Shown: in pieces, positions 1 through 8,107 of the stretch
Position numbering within the stretch: the stretch's first letter is position 1
How the letters are laid out: every line of letters starts with the position of its first letter
Assembly (NCBI GenBank): GCA_024640365.1
Contig: JAHEFE010000028.1
Coordinates: 1 to 35,826 of the forward strand
Origin: Woeseiaceae bacterium
Lineage (GTDB): Bacteria; Pseudomonadota; Gammaproteobacteria; Steroidobacterales; Woeseiaceae
Direction of reading: 5' to 3'
Length of the DNA: 35,826 bases
The notes under the pieces: generated by a model
Told to the model about the DNA's origin: nothing
The model's database searches: none
The model's input: the letters and a program-made list of their open reading frames with translations, nothing else
Position numbers and translations under genes: made by a program

Positions 1-234
1 ATTGATCAGCTGACGCGCAGCAAGTCGCTAGGAAGTTCAACACGAAATGATCTGGGTGCGGCGCTGGATGCGGCGACCACAGCGCTTGGTAAAAATGAAA
101 AAGATAAGGGGCTCGCGAAGCAATTGGCGAAGCTGGCTAAAGCCGTTCAGGAAGGTAGTGGTGATCCCATGACGCAAAAACGTCGTGAATCGCTGGCTGA
201 GACCCTGAATGGGATTGCAGCACGGCTTCGCTAG
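1..234 (+). CDS. C-terminal end of an unidentified protein (partial)
   Basis: An open frame enters from the left edge and stops with TAG at 232-234, leaving 77 C-terminal residues. They are Ala-, Lys- and Leu-rich with a heptad-like helical pattern (alternating short hydrophobic runs and charged residues) and end in a basic Ala-Arg-Leu-Arg tail. The spacing of the hydrophobic positions faintly resembles small helical C-terminal appendages such as the FIMAH domain of secreted enzymes, but no motif is decisive. I do not recognise the gene. The codon pattern is coherent and the frame has no stop until 232, so it is probably real coding sequence. Start and upstream domains lie outside the window. 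Confidence 0.6.
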   Translation: MDQLTRSKSLGSSTRNDLGAALDAATTALGKNEKDKGLAKQLAKLAKAVQEGSGDPMTQKRRESLAETLNGIAARLR

Positions 235-526
235 GGCAGTGACGACAAGAGGTCGAACCGGTTTACAGTAATTCCATGCGAGTTATTGCGGTCGACCTCT
301 TATAGTTTTTTACCGTGAAAGTGCGTCGGCCCAGCCGGGCCGTCGTCTCCCAGCGGTATACATGTCATCCCAGGAAGCACCATTATCGGACGATCTCCGA
401 TTGCGTGCGAAGTCTGCTTTCTTTCCCTCGTTGGCGGACAAAAAAGTATCGTCCAGACATTGATTGCCGATGACAGGTCCCTTCTATAGTATGATTCGGA
501 CACCTTTCACTGGGCTCTGAAATAGT
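235..526. other. Intergenic region upstream of the envelope operon
   Basis: About 290 bases between the partial gene and the ion-channel gene. The small minus-strand frames here have no ribosome-binding site or recognisable content and I do not call them. The region holds one long-loop inverted repeat near its left end (see separate entry) and must contain the promoter of the five-gene operon, but I could not pick a convincing -35/-10 pair. Confidence 0.5.
247..310 (+). terminator. Possible terminator: 10-bp inverted repeat with T-run
   Basis: AAGAGGTCGA at 247-256 pairs perfectly with TCGACCTCTT at 292-301, followed by ATAG and six T (305-310). It lies just after the stop of the partial gene at 234, where a terminator is expected. 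The 35-base loop is unusually long for an intrinsic terminator, and the T-run starts three bases after the stem, so an alternative role as a protein-binding inverted repeat is open. Confidence 0.4.
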
Positions 527-967
527 ATGCTGACACTGGTATTCACTGCATTTGTATTGATAGCAGCTACGATCATCATTCATGGTATTGGGACGACGTC
601 ATGGCTTCGTCACTTGTTGCGGCGACATGCAGTGCCCGGTGGGCAGTTCCGGCCCGCAAAAGTCCTCAGCATTCTTGTAAGTACTGCCCTGGTGCTGATT
701 ACATTGCACCTGCTTGAGATTCTTGTCTGGGCGCTGGCATATATGATTGTCCTTCCTTCCAGCGAACTACAAACTATGGAGTCGGCTTTGTATTTCTCGG
801 CCGTTACATTTACCACACTGGGATACGGGGACATAACCCTGAGCTCGGACTGGCGGTTGCTCAGTGGACTTGAGGCTATTGACGGTATTTTATTGATTGG
901 CTGGACTACGGCGTTTTTGTTCGCCGTGCTGCAACGAGCCTGGCAAGTGCCCGGCGATAAAAATTAA
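527..967 (+). CDS. Small ion channel with K+ selectivity filter (Ion_trans_2 type)
   Basis: 146 residues. A hydrophobic N-terminal segment (about 2-20), a long membrane helix (about 46-76), a pore helix plus the K+ filter sequence TLGYGD at 97-102, and a last membrane helix (about 113-136) are visible. This is the pore module of the two-TM potassium channel superfamily; there is no RCK/TrkA-N regulatory domain and almost no cytoplasmic tail. It should conduct K+ across the inner membrane as a tetramer. An in-frame TGA sits directly upstream (518-520), so 527 is the furthest possible start; no clear Shine-Dalgarno is visible. It is the first gene of a compact five-gene operon with transport proteins, 21 bases before the next gene. 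Family call is firm; physiological role is inferred. Confidence 0.85.
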   Translation: MLTLVFTAFVLIAATIIIHGIGTTSWLRHLLRRHAVPGGQFRPAKVLSILVSTALVLITLHLLEILVWALAYMIVLPSSELQTMESALYFSAVTFTTLGYGDITLSSDWRLLSGLEAIDGILLIGWTTAFLFAVLQRAWQVPGDKN

Positions 968-988
968 CTTTCGAATTAGGTGACTGCT

Positions 989-2095
989 ATGCAAAATTCC
1001 AATAGCTCGGCGGAAGACGCGACGTTCCAGCGGAACATGATGACGTCGTTTATTCAGATTGCCGCTCTGGTTGTGCTGATCAATTACTGTCTGGTAATCA
1101 CCGGCCCATTTGTAAGTTTGGTTATTTGGGGGCTGGTGCTGGCGGTTGCCATTTTCCCGCTGCATTTGAAGCTTGCGTCGGCGCTGGGGGGCAATGAAAA
1201 AATTGCCGCCACGACGATGATATTGATTGGCCTGGTACTTGTGGTATTGCCGGGCTGGTTCTTAACTAAATCAGTGATTGCCTCAATTATGGCTTTTGCC
1301 GCCGACGTTAAAGCAGGCAGCCTCGTGATTAACCCTCCGGCAGATAATGTTGCGGATTGGCCCATAATTGGCAATCGGCTTTATGAAGTGTGGAGTGCGG
1401 CCGCGAATAATCTAGAACAAACTCTACGGAGTTTTGACCCATCGCCGCGCGAAGCAAGTGAGTGGCTCGTTCGCAAGATCGGTTCGCTGGCGGCAGGTCT
1501 ACTGCAAATTGCGGCATCTATCGTCATCGCCGGGGTGGCAACGCTGTACTCAAAGAGCGGCTACAAATTAAGTTGTGCGATCGCCACCAGGATCAGTCCT
1601 GCGCGTGGTCAGCATTTAACCGATGTCTCGATCGCCACTATTCGTAGCGTTACCAACGGTGTGCTCGGTGTTGCCGCTATCCAGGCGGTCTTGTCCGGAA
1701 TCGGGTTGATGATTATGGGTGTGCCGCACGGTGGAATTATTGCGGGCGTGGTGCTGGTTACCGCAATTATTCAGATTCCAACTCTGCTTATACTTGGTCC
1801 GGTTGTCGTCTGGGTGTTCTCAATTGCCGACCCAATACCGGCAACCATATTCGCAATTTACGCGTTGATTGTCAGTCTGAGTGACAACGTTCTTAAACCA
1901 ATACTACTGGGGCGCGGCGTTGATCTGCCGGCGGTAATTGTTCTCGTGGGCGCGATAGGCGGAATGATCCAGTACGGCATCATCGGTTTATTCCTCGGTG
2001 CCGTAATTCTTGGTCTCGGCTATACGATCATTTCCGACTGGCTGCAATCGTCGGGCAGTAAGGCGCATGCTGCAGATGCCGCAAAGACCGACTAA
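989..2095 (+). CDS. AI-2E family transporter (PerM/YdiK-like permease)
   Basis: 368 residues from ATG 989, preferred over an in-frame GTG at 980 because AGGTG at 978-982 is a good ribosome-binding site for 989 and the GTG lies inside it. The protein has the family layout: paired N-terminal helices (about 25-65), a third helix around 80-105, a soluble amphipathic middle (about 110-165), then a cluster of hydrophobic helices to the C terminus with the Asp-Asn-Val-Leu-Lys-Pro motif followed by a Gly-rich stretch. Members of this family export diverse substrates, including AI-2 or Na+ in a few cases, so substrate is unknown. It sits between the ion channel and the outer-membrane factor, nine bases upstream of the latter, pointing to a shared transport role. 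Confidence 0.85.
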   Translation: MQNSNSSAEDATFQRNMMTSFIQIAALVVLINYCLVITGPFVSLVIWGLVLAVAIFPLHLKLASALGGNEKIAATTMILIGLVLVVLPGWFLTKSVIASIMAFAADVKAGSLVINPPADNVADWPIIGNRLYEVWSAAANNLEQTLRSFDPSPREASEWLVRKIGSLAAGLLQIAASIVIAGVATLYSKSGYKLSCAIATRISPARGQHLTDVSIATIRSVTNGVLGVAAIQAVLSGIGLMIMGVPHGGIIAGVVLVTAIIQIPTLLILGPVVVWVFSIADPIPATIFAIYALIVSLSDNVLKPILLGRGVDLPAVIVLVGAIGGMIQYGIIGLFLGAVILGLGYTIISDWLQSSGSKAHAADAAKTD

Positions 2096-2104
2096 CACCG
2101 CGTA

Positions 2105-3676
2105 ATGACGTTAACAACTCGTTTATCACTTTGTTTGTTATTGGGTTATCTCAGCGCCTGCACAACGGTTGGGCCTGAGTATGTTCAGCCGGAATCACCG
2201 CTGGCGCCGGAGTGGTATCAGGCCGAGCGCGCCGGGCTTACAACAACAGTTGAAGAGCAGCTACGCTGGTGGAGCCGGCTGAATGATCCGGTGCTCGATC
2301 AGTTGGTGGAGCTGGCGCACAAGCAAAACAACTCGCTGAAAATCGCGGGTTTGCGGGTCCTCGAGTCGCGTGCTCAACTGGCGATTGCGGTTGGCAACCA
2401 GTATCCACAAGCGCAAGCAGTGGCGGGCGATGCGACGGCGGTGCAAGCGAGCAAGAGCGCTGCGAATACGGCGGCGGGTGATTTGAGCTTTACCCAATAT
2501 AATGTTGGTATCGGCGCATCGTGGGAAATTGATTTCTGGGGCAAGTTTCGTCGCGGCATAGAGGCGACCGATGCTGCCTACCTCGCTTCTGTTGCCGGTT
2601 ATGATCAGGTGATGGTGTTGGTGACAGCCCAGGTCTGTGGCACATATCTCGCCATTCGCACTCTTGAGGAACAGATCCGAATTACCAGCGAAAATATTGT
2701 GCTCCAGCAGCGCAGTTACGACATAGTCAATGTGCAGTTCGAAAATGGTTCAACCTCGGAGCTTGATGTCCTGCAAGCGCGAACGCAGCTTCTAAGCACC
2801 CGATCATCAATACCTCAATTGCAGACTGAGCTATATCAAGCCCAACATTCAATGAGCATTTTGCTCGGAATGGCTCCAGCCGATATCAGCGATCTCCTGG
2901 GTACAGGCACCTCGATTCCGAAAATTCCCGAAGAGACCGCCCTCACTCTGCCGGCTGATTTGTTACGGCAACGTCCCGATGTTCGCCAGGCTGAATATTT
3001 GGCGATGGCGCAAAACGCCAGGGTAGGACTGGCCCAGGCAAATCTCTATCCGAGCTTCTCACTAAATGGTTCGCTCGGTCTTGTAGCGGCCGGCAACACC
3101 GACACCACACGCTCTGGCAACAGCGGTCTTGGTCAATTGTTCAATACAGATAGCGTGACCTACGCGGTGGGCCCAAGTTTCGTCTGGCCGTTTCTGAATT
3201 ACGATCGCATACGCAATAGTGTGCGTGTGCAGGATGCAAGATTGCAGCAGGCACTTTTTGCCTACAAAGAAACCGCATTGCAGGCCGCGAGAGAAGTAGA
3301 GGATGCGATCGTTGCGCTTGAAGGGGCCAGGCAACAAGACGGCTTGCTGCGAGACACGGTGGTCGCGGCAAAGCGCTCAGCTGACGTCGCACAGTTGCGA
3401 TTTAACGAGGGCTTTGCTGATTATCAGCGCGTGCTCAGCGCGCAGCAGGCTTTGTTTGCGCAACAAAGCCGGTATGTGACGAATAGAAGCAAAGTCGTCA
3501 GCAGTTATATTTCTCTTTACCTGGCTTTAGGTGGTGGCTGGCAAGTGCGCTATGAAACAGACCTTCTTGATACAGAAACACGTAAAGCGCTAACCGAGCG
3601 CACCGATTGGGGTGACCTGATAGGGACCACCGAGACCGAAACCGGGGCGATCAATTCAGGCCAGGTGCCACGTTGA
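2105..3676 (+). CDS. NodT-family outer-membrane efflux lipoprotein (TolC-like)
   Basis: 523 residues. A lipoprotein signal peptide ends in LSAC with Cys at about 19, followed by the typical Thr-Val-Gly-Pro-Glu-Tyr start of NodT/OprM factors. Two OEP repeats follow, each with long Gln/Ala-rich helices and the conserved LRQRPDVRQAE-type segment in the middle of the protein. Length is slightly above the usual 460-500 because of a C-terminal tail rich in Thr and Glu. It forms a trimeric channel-tunnel through outer membrane and periplasm. It is nine bases downstream of the AI-2E gene and 48 bases upstream of the HlyD adaptor, so it should be the outer-membrane exit of the HlyD-DUF2955 pump. Confidence 0.93.
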   Translation: MTLTTRLSLCLLLGYLSACTTVGPEYVQPESPLAPEWYQAERAGLTTTVEEQLRWWSRLNDPVLDQLVELAHKQNNSLKIAGLRVLESRAQLAIAVGNQYPQAQAVAGDATAVQASKSAANTAAGDLSFTQYNVGIGASWEIDFWGKFRRGIEATDAAYLASVAGYDQVMVLVTAQVCGTYLAIRTLEEQIRITSENIVLQQRSYDIVNVQFENGSTSELDVLQARTQLLSTRSSIPQLQTELYQAQHSMSILLGMAPADISDLLGTGTSIPKIPEETALTLPADLLRQRPDVRQAEYLAMAQNARVGLAQANLYPSFSLNGSLGLVAAGNTDTTRSGNSGLGQLFNTDSVTYAVGPSFVWPFLNYDRIRNSVRVQDARLQQALFAYKETALQAAREVEDAIVALEGARQQDGLLRDTVVAAKRSADVAQLRFNEGFADYQRVLSAQQALFAQQSRYVTNRSKVVSSYISLYLALGGGWQVRYETDLLDTETRKALTERTDWGDLIGTTETETGAINSGQVPR

Positions 3677-3724
3677 TGCTGTCGGGCCAATTGATCTGGC
3701 TACCGTTGCCAGTGGAAAAATACT

Positions 3725-4846
3725 ATGTCTAGAACTCAGCAAGCCGAACAGCAAGACGCCGATGAATTAGAGCCGGTGGGGAAAGATCCGGTGCGGCAGT
3801 GGACGCTGCGGATACTTGTGCTCTGCGTTGTGTTGCTGATCGGTTACCTTGTGGCCGATCGAATTACACCTGTTTCCTCACAGGCCCGGGTGCATGCCCT
3901 GGTAGTGCCGATTGCTACTGATGTTTCTGGCACCGTTGTCGACGTGGCGGTTACGAATAACCAAGCCGTGCATGCCGGGGATGTGCTGTTTCGGATAGAC
4001 GATGAAAAATATCGTTATGCCGTTGCAAGTGCCGAGGCCAATTTGCAGTCTGCGCGCCAGGCAACCGGGGCATCAGCCGCCAGTGTCAATGCGGCAGAAG
4101 CGGGAGTGCACTCGGCACAAGCCGGCCTTTTGCGCGCCGAGCAGGATGCAGTGCGCCTGCGTCGAATCAAGAGTCAGGATGCAGGGGCAATTTCGGATCG
4201 CCGACTGGAGTCTGCCGAAGCATCATTGACAGTTTCGCAACAACAGCTTGTTGCAGCACGTGCCAATCTCGAGCAGGCTCGGCAAAGCCTCGGCGAAAAC
4301 GGAGAGCAGAACTCACGAATTCAGCAAGCGCAAGCGGCGCTCGAGAGTGCTCAATTGAATCTCAATCGAACTGTAATTCGGTCACAGGCTTCTGGCGTCG
4401 TAACAGATGTGCGCGTTGACCGTGGCAATTTTGCCGGCGCCGGAGCGCCGCAGATGACTTTCATCTCAACCGATGACGTTTGGGTACAAGCGGATTTTAC
4501 CGAGAACAATCTCGGTAACGTTGATCGTGGAGATGCTGTTGGCGTCATCTTCGATGTCTTCCCAGGGCGGGTCTTCAAAGGAACGGTGCGCACGACCGGC
4601 TTTGGTGTGGCCGTCGACAACGCACCATTGGGTTCTCTGCCGACGATAAATAATAACCGCCAGTGGTTAAGGGACGCGCAGCGCTTTCCGGTCATTGTTG
4701 ATTTTGAGATGCCGGCAGATGATATGCGTAAGTTGAAGGTTGGCTCGCAAGCGTCAGTCATCATCTATGCGAGTGACAGCGGGTTCTTCAACATGCTCGG
4801 CAAGCTTTACATCCGCATTGGAAGCTTCTTGTCGTATGCCTATTGA
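3725..4846 (+). CDS. HlyD-family periplasmic adaptor (EmrA/AaeA-like)
   Basis: 373 residues. One N-terminal membrane anchor (about 28-46), a biotinyl-lipoyl half (about 60-95 with the Gly-Asp-Val-Leu-Phe-Arg-Ile-Asp motif), a long Ala/Gln-rich alpha-hairpin coiled coil (about 95-215), the second lipoyl half and a beta-barrel domain (about 235-345). This is the membrane-fusion adaptor that links an inner-membrane pump to a TolC-type tunnel. The last codons overlap the start of the DUF2955 gene by 11 bases, implying translational coupling and 1:1 partnership. Family assignment is secure; substrate is unknown, though AaeA-type adaptors often serve aromatic acids or other amphipathic compounds. 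Confidence 0.93.
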   Translation: MSRTQQAEQQDADELEPVGKDPVRQWTLRILVLCVVLLIGYLVADRITPVSSQARVHALVVPIATDVSGTVVDVAVTNNQAVHAGDVLFRIDDEKYRYAVASAEANLQSARQATGASAASVNAAEAGVHSAQAGLLRAEQDAVRLRRIKSQDAGAISDRRLESAEASLTVSQQQLVAARANLEQARQSLGENGEQNSRIQQAQAALESAQLNLNRTVIRSQASGVVTDVRVDRGNFAGAGAPQMTFISTDDVWVQADFTENNLGNVDRGDAVGVIFDVFPGRVFKGTVRTTGFGVAVDNAPLGSLPTINNNRQWLRDAQRFPVIVDFEMPADDMRKLKVGSQASVIIYASDSGFFNMLGKLYIRIGSFLSYAY

Positions 4847-5936
4847 TGACACATCGAAAACACGGCCGGGGTCGGGCCTGACACTTCCTAACGCGCGAAT
4901 ATTGCGCCTCGCGTTTGGCACTGCACTTTCGCTCTGGATTTCTCAAGCGGTCGGCTGGAGTCTCTCGTACCTCGCTCCGGTCATAACGATGTTCTTGCTA
5001 GCCATGCCGATCCCACGCCCGCAGCCGAAGTTTTTTGTAGTCGTGGTGCTGGCCGTGATCGTCAGCGTTTATGGCGGTTTCATTTTTCTGCCGCTGCTGC
5101 TACATCAAAAACTGGTAGGTGTCTTGCTGTTGGCGCTTGCCTTGTTCCATAGTTTCTATTTTTCGGCACGAGGCGGCGCTGCCGTAGTTGGCACGCTGGT
5201 CACAATCGGACTTGCTTTGACCGCTGCGGTGGGCTCTGTTTCGGTTGACGCTTTGCTGGCCGTAGCTAGTGGGGCCTCGGTAGGCGCCGTTGTCGGTGCT
5301 TTAATCGCATTGTTCAGCCACCTGTTAATCACAGACCCCATTGAGCGGCCCGCGGGCGAATTGGCGGCTACAGACAAGAATAAACCGGCGCCTGTTCCCC
5401 TCGCAGTAGCGCGCCGTAATGCAATGCGCTCATTGGCAATTGTGTTTCCTGTCACGCTCTGGTTTTTGGCATCAGCCGCTAGTGCAAGCAACATGGCGGT
5501 CATGATCAAAGTTGCGGCGATGGGTCAGGAGGCCGCCAATCAGAAAGCCGGAGCTGCGGCGAAATCGCTCATCATGTCGACATTGATCGGCGGAGTTGGG
5601 GCGGTAATTGGCTGGAATGTTCTAAGTATCTGGCCGTCGCTCACAATGTATACATTGTTGATTGCTCTGGCAGGGCTAATTTTTGGTTCTCGAATTTTCG
5701 CCGGCCGGGAATTGCGGGCAGATGGCGCAACCTGGTCCTATGCGTTTCTCACGATGATCATAATTCTGGCGCCAGCGTTGCTCGATGGCGATTCCGGCGG
5801 CAGCGCGGACGCGCGTTTTTATGATCGCTTGCTGATGTTTGTATGGGCAACCTTGTACGGCGTCGCAGCAATCCATATCTTCGACGTATTCACGCGACGA
5901 CCGGAATCAAGAGTGGTGGCAGGAACATCGCGCTAG
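4836..5936 (+). CDS. DUF2955 (FUSC-like) inner-membrane protein, pump subunit
   Basis: 366 residues from ATG 4836, which overlaps the HlyD stop at 4844-4846. An in-frame upstream ATG at 4740 would add 32 residues lying wholly inside the adaptor gene and with no membrane-protein character, so I reject it. The protein has two bundles of about five membrane helices separated by a cytoplasmic linker (about 175-200), the layout of aromatic acid exporter/fusaric-acid-resistance-like proteins. Proteins of this domain family are habitually encoded directly after an HlyD adaptor, as here. It is the likely energised inner-membrane partner of the adaptor and NodT channel. Last gene of the operon; the converging diguanylate cyclase ends 39 bases further on. 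Confidence 0.85.
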   Translation: MPIDDTSKTRPGSGLTLPNARILRLAFGTALSLWISQAVGWSLSYLAPVITMFLLAMPIPRPQPKFFVVVVLAVIVSVYGGFIFLPLLLHQKLVGVLLLALALFHSFYFSARGGAAVVGTLVTIGLALTAAVGSVSVDALLAVASGASVGAVVGALIALFSHLLITDPIERPAGELAATDKNKPAPVPLAVARRNAMRSLAIVFPVTLWFLASAASASNMAVMIKVAAMGQEAANQKAGAAAKSLIMSTLIGGVGAVIGWNVLSIWPSLTMYTLLIALAGLIFGSRIFAGRELRADGATWSYAFLTMIIILAPALLDGDSGGSADARFYDRLLMFVWATLYGVAAIHIFDVFTRRPESRVVAGTSR

Positions 5937-5975
5937 CAAGGGCCGCCAGTCAGCAACAAGTGGTTGAACCGATAT

Positions 5976-7067
5976 CTAGCGGTTTCTGATGGACTGCGTG
6001 TCAAAGAGATCGGCCTGTTCATCCACAACGTATACTTGATTCCGGCCGGCGTTTTTGGCCGCGTAGCAAGCCGCATCGGCAAGACGAAACAGGCCATCCA
6101 TGTCTTTGGCCGCCATGCTGGGGGCGACGCCAATGCTTACACCAACTCCGTAATGTTCGGAGCCCCATGCGAGGCGATAGTTCGCCACAGCGCTGCATAT
6201 TGTGTCCGCTATATTTTGTGCCTTGTTCTGCGGGCAGTTCTTGAGAAAAACAGCGAACTCATCGCCTCCAAGCCGGGCGATAAAATCATCCCCGCGTACA
6301 CACGATTGAATAGTTTGTCCTATGTCTGTGAGTAGCTTGTCTCCGGCAGCGTGACCTGCCGCATCATTGACGTCCTTGAAATGATCCAGGTCGCAGAACA
6401 GCAAAAAGTGGTCATCATGCTTGCTGGCGAGAACAGACGCGACGCATTGCTCCATTTCGGAACGATTCATTAATCCGGTCAGGCCGTCGAAACTTGCGCG
6501 CTGCTTCAGCTGTTCCTTGGCTTTGTTCAGTGAGGAGAGAAGCCTGCCGACATAAGGCGGAACGACTGCCAATAGAATCAATATATTGATGCTCAGCATG
6601 AATTGCTCATGCCAGTAGTCGCTGAACAGGAATACCATGCCGAAACCGGCTATGGATAATGCCGCACTCCAGTACAGGTATGTCGTCCCGTATCGAAAAC
6701 CATTGCCGAGTGTTACCCAAAGATAAATTGCCGCGACGGCTGCGGCGCTGGATTCGCCAAGGAACATCGCCGTGGAAATTGCAGTGGCGTCGTGAATCAT
6801 GCCGATGACTCTGCGAACTACCGATATCCCCGGCTGAATCAGCAAAGCAACAACGAGCCCAAATGTTATGACGAACGCAGTCCAGACTGCCCAGCGTGCC
6901 CAAAACACGTGGTCTGGATTATCGACGTTGGCCGCAAAATAGCTTGAGTTAAAATAGACCATCGCAACCGAAACAATTGCGACTCGCAGAGCCATTTGAA
7001 TGTGCTCCGGGTCGGGGCGATTACTAAGGCGCTGCTGTAGAGCAGTAATTGTTTTAGTCAGAAACAC
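5976..7067 (-). CDS. Diguanylate cyclase with RpfC-like membrane sensor
   Basis: 363 residues, GTG start at 7067 with AGGA seven bases upstream. Residues 1-175 are an integral-membrane sensor with about five or six helices; the opening Arg-Pro-Asp-Pro-Glu-His and the later GNGFRYG motif (about 121-127) resemble the input domain of RpfC-type histidine kinases, which detect diffusible fatty-acid signals. A short helical linker (176-190) leads to a complete GGDEF domain: substrate motif around 225-245, catalytic GGDEF at 267-271, and an RxxD inhibitory site at 258-261 placed five residues before it. It should make cyclic-di-GMP with product feedback. The secreted repeat protein lies 38 bases upstream on the same strand, so they are probably co-transcribed. 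Enzyme call is firm, ligand is inference. Confidence 0.92.
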   Translation of the reverse strand: MFLTKTITALQQRLSNRPDPEHIQMALRVAIVSVAMVYFNSSYFAANVDNPDHVFWARWAVWTAFVITFGLVVALLIQPGISVVRRVIGMIHDATAISTAMFLGESSAAAVAAIYLWVTLGNGFRYGTTYLYWSAALSIAGFGMVFLFSDYWHEQFMLSINILILLAVVPPYVGRLLSSLNKAKEQLKQRASFDGLTGLMNRSEMEQCVASVLASKHDDHFLLFCDLDHFKDVNDAAGHAAGDKLLTDIGQTIQSCVRGDDFIARLGGDEFAVFLKNCPQNKAQNIADTICSAVANYRLAWGSEHYGVGVSIGVAPSMAAKDMDGLFRLADAACYAAKNAGRNQVYVVDEQADLFDTQSIRNR

Positions 7068-7105
7068 TATTTGTCCTGGCTCACTGTCGACATGTTGTCG
7101 GCGTA

Positions 7106-7489
7106 TTACTCTTTCGCAAGGGCAGCCAATGCAATTTTGTCTGTGTCGCTCGGTGCGTGGTTGATCCTGAGTAAGATGCTGGCAAGCTTCCGCGAACCAG
7201 TTTCGGCACCGTCATCGTCGATGATTTCTTGCAGGCGCTGCGTGTCTTTCTCCAGAACTTTATGCTGGATATTAACGATTGCCATAGCGATATCTGCCTC
7301 ATCGTCGGTACTGTCGTCACTGTCAATGATGGTCTGCAATGTTGCTTTATCTTCATCAGACGGAAAGTGATTCAGGTTCATAGTGATGCGAGCCATGGTC
7401 TGGATCGCGCTATCGTCAGCCAGCACAACTCCCGCCGAAAGAAGCAAGGATATGCTGATACTTGTCAGGATTAATGCAAACTTATTCAT
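7106..7489 (-). CDS. Small secreted protein with three helical repeats, unknown function
   Basis: 127 residues from ATG 7489; the start is fixed by AGGGGAA seven bases upstream and by a clean Sec signal peptide (about 1-24, cleaved after Val-Leu-Ala). A further upstream in-frame ATG at 7537 would bury the signal peptide and is rejected. The mature part is acidic and built from repeats of about 35 residues: copies at 31-55 and 101-125 share the pattern Asn-His-x-Pro-Ser-Asp-x-Asp-Lys-x-x-Leu, and 64-91 is a degenerate copy. No catalytic or metal motif is seen. It is 38 bases upstream of the diguanylate cyclase gene, suggesting a periplasmic accessory or ligand-binding partner for that sensor. 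I do not recognise the family. Confidence 0.75.
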   Translation of the reverse strand: MNKFALILTSISISLLLSAGVVLADDSAIQTMARITMNLNHFPSDEDKATLQTIIDSDDSTDDEADIAMAIVNIQHKVLEKDTQRLQEIIDDDGAETGSRKLASILLRINHAPSDTDKIALAALAKE

Positions 7490-7565
7490 GTCGATTCCCC
7501 TGCAAAGACAACTGCCATAAGCCGATTCTAGCCCCAATCGCAGCGCGTAGCATTACCTGCTGTAG

Positions 7566-7700
7566 TCATTTGTCCTCAGTTCTTGCCTTGTTTTTCTTCT
7601 TGACGAAAAAATTCCCAATGGCCTGAATAACCTGGACCAGAATCCACCCGCATACCACCGCAGCGATAGTGAATCCAAGAAAGTAAAAAAGGTCCGTCAT
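7566..7700 (-). CDS. 44-residue single-pass membrane protein
   Basis: A short frame with ATG at 7698-7700 and TGA at 7566-7568. GAGGG lies four to five bases before the ATG. Translation gives a few N-terminal residues, one hydrophobic helix (about 5-26, with an internal Trp), then a strongly basic tail starting Lys-Lys-Lys at 34, the positive-inside layout of a bitopic membrane peptide with its C terminus in the cytoplasm. It is 76 bases upstream of the secreted repeat protein on the same strand and could be the first gene of that small operon. Supported by start signal, topology and codon use only; no family recognised. Confidence 0.55.
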   Translation of the reverse strand: MTDLFYFLGFTIAAVVCGWILVQVIQAIGNFFVKKKNKARTEDK

Positions 7701-8107
7701 TTCCCTCATATTGGATGATGTCCCATATCGATCGAAAGAGTCGTTAAGCGCCTATCTTAACTCCCGGCGCCTGTGTTTAATGAGTTTCTTTGACCGGCTT
7801 TTTTTCATGTCGGCCCTGGGGTGGTCCGGGGTCTTACACTTTACCCGGCGAGTAGATTGTGAAAGGCAAAAACCGGTCCGATCTTCCCTGGTAAAAGATA
7901 CTCACGCACGTGATAGTGAATGTTGACCCCGATAGGATTTGACTGCATGATACATTGATCGATCGGCGTGCAATGGAAGGCACAATAGAGGAGTGGTCTG
8001 TGCGGAACCAAACATTGGCGCGAGCGATCGCGATTAGGGCAAATTGGTACTACAGCCCGCTGCATATCGTTCGGGCCGACCGCCGCCTCCAGCGAGCTGG
8101 CTGTTAA
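7701..8107. other. Intergenic region between divergent units
   Basis: About 400 bases between the small membrane protein (minus) and the MFS-esterase operon (plus). It must hold both promoters. I see one weak inverted repeat (GCGCC at 7748-7752 with GGCGC at 7766-7770) and an isolated seven-base T-run near 7798 without a convincing stem before it. No gene is supported; the overlapping minus-strand frame that enters the MFS gene is a shadow. Confidence 0.5.

Noticed and set aside
300-583. Minus-strand frames of 67 and 66 residues in the first intergenic region
   Set aside because: No ribosome-binding site, no recognisable composition, and they overlap the probable terminator and operon promoter.
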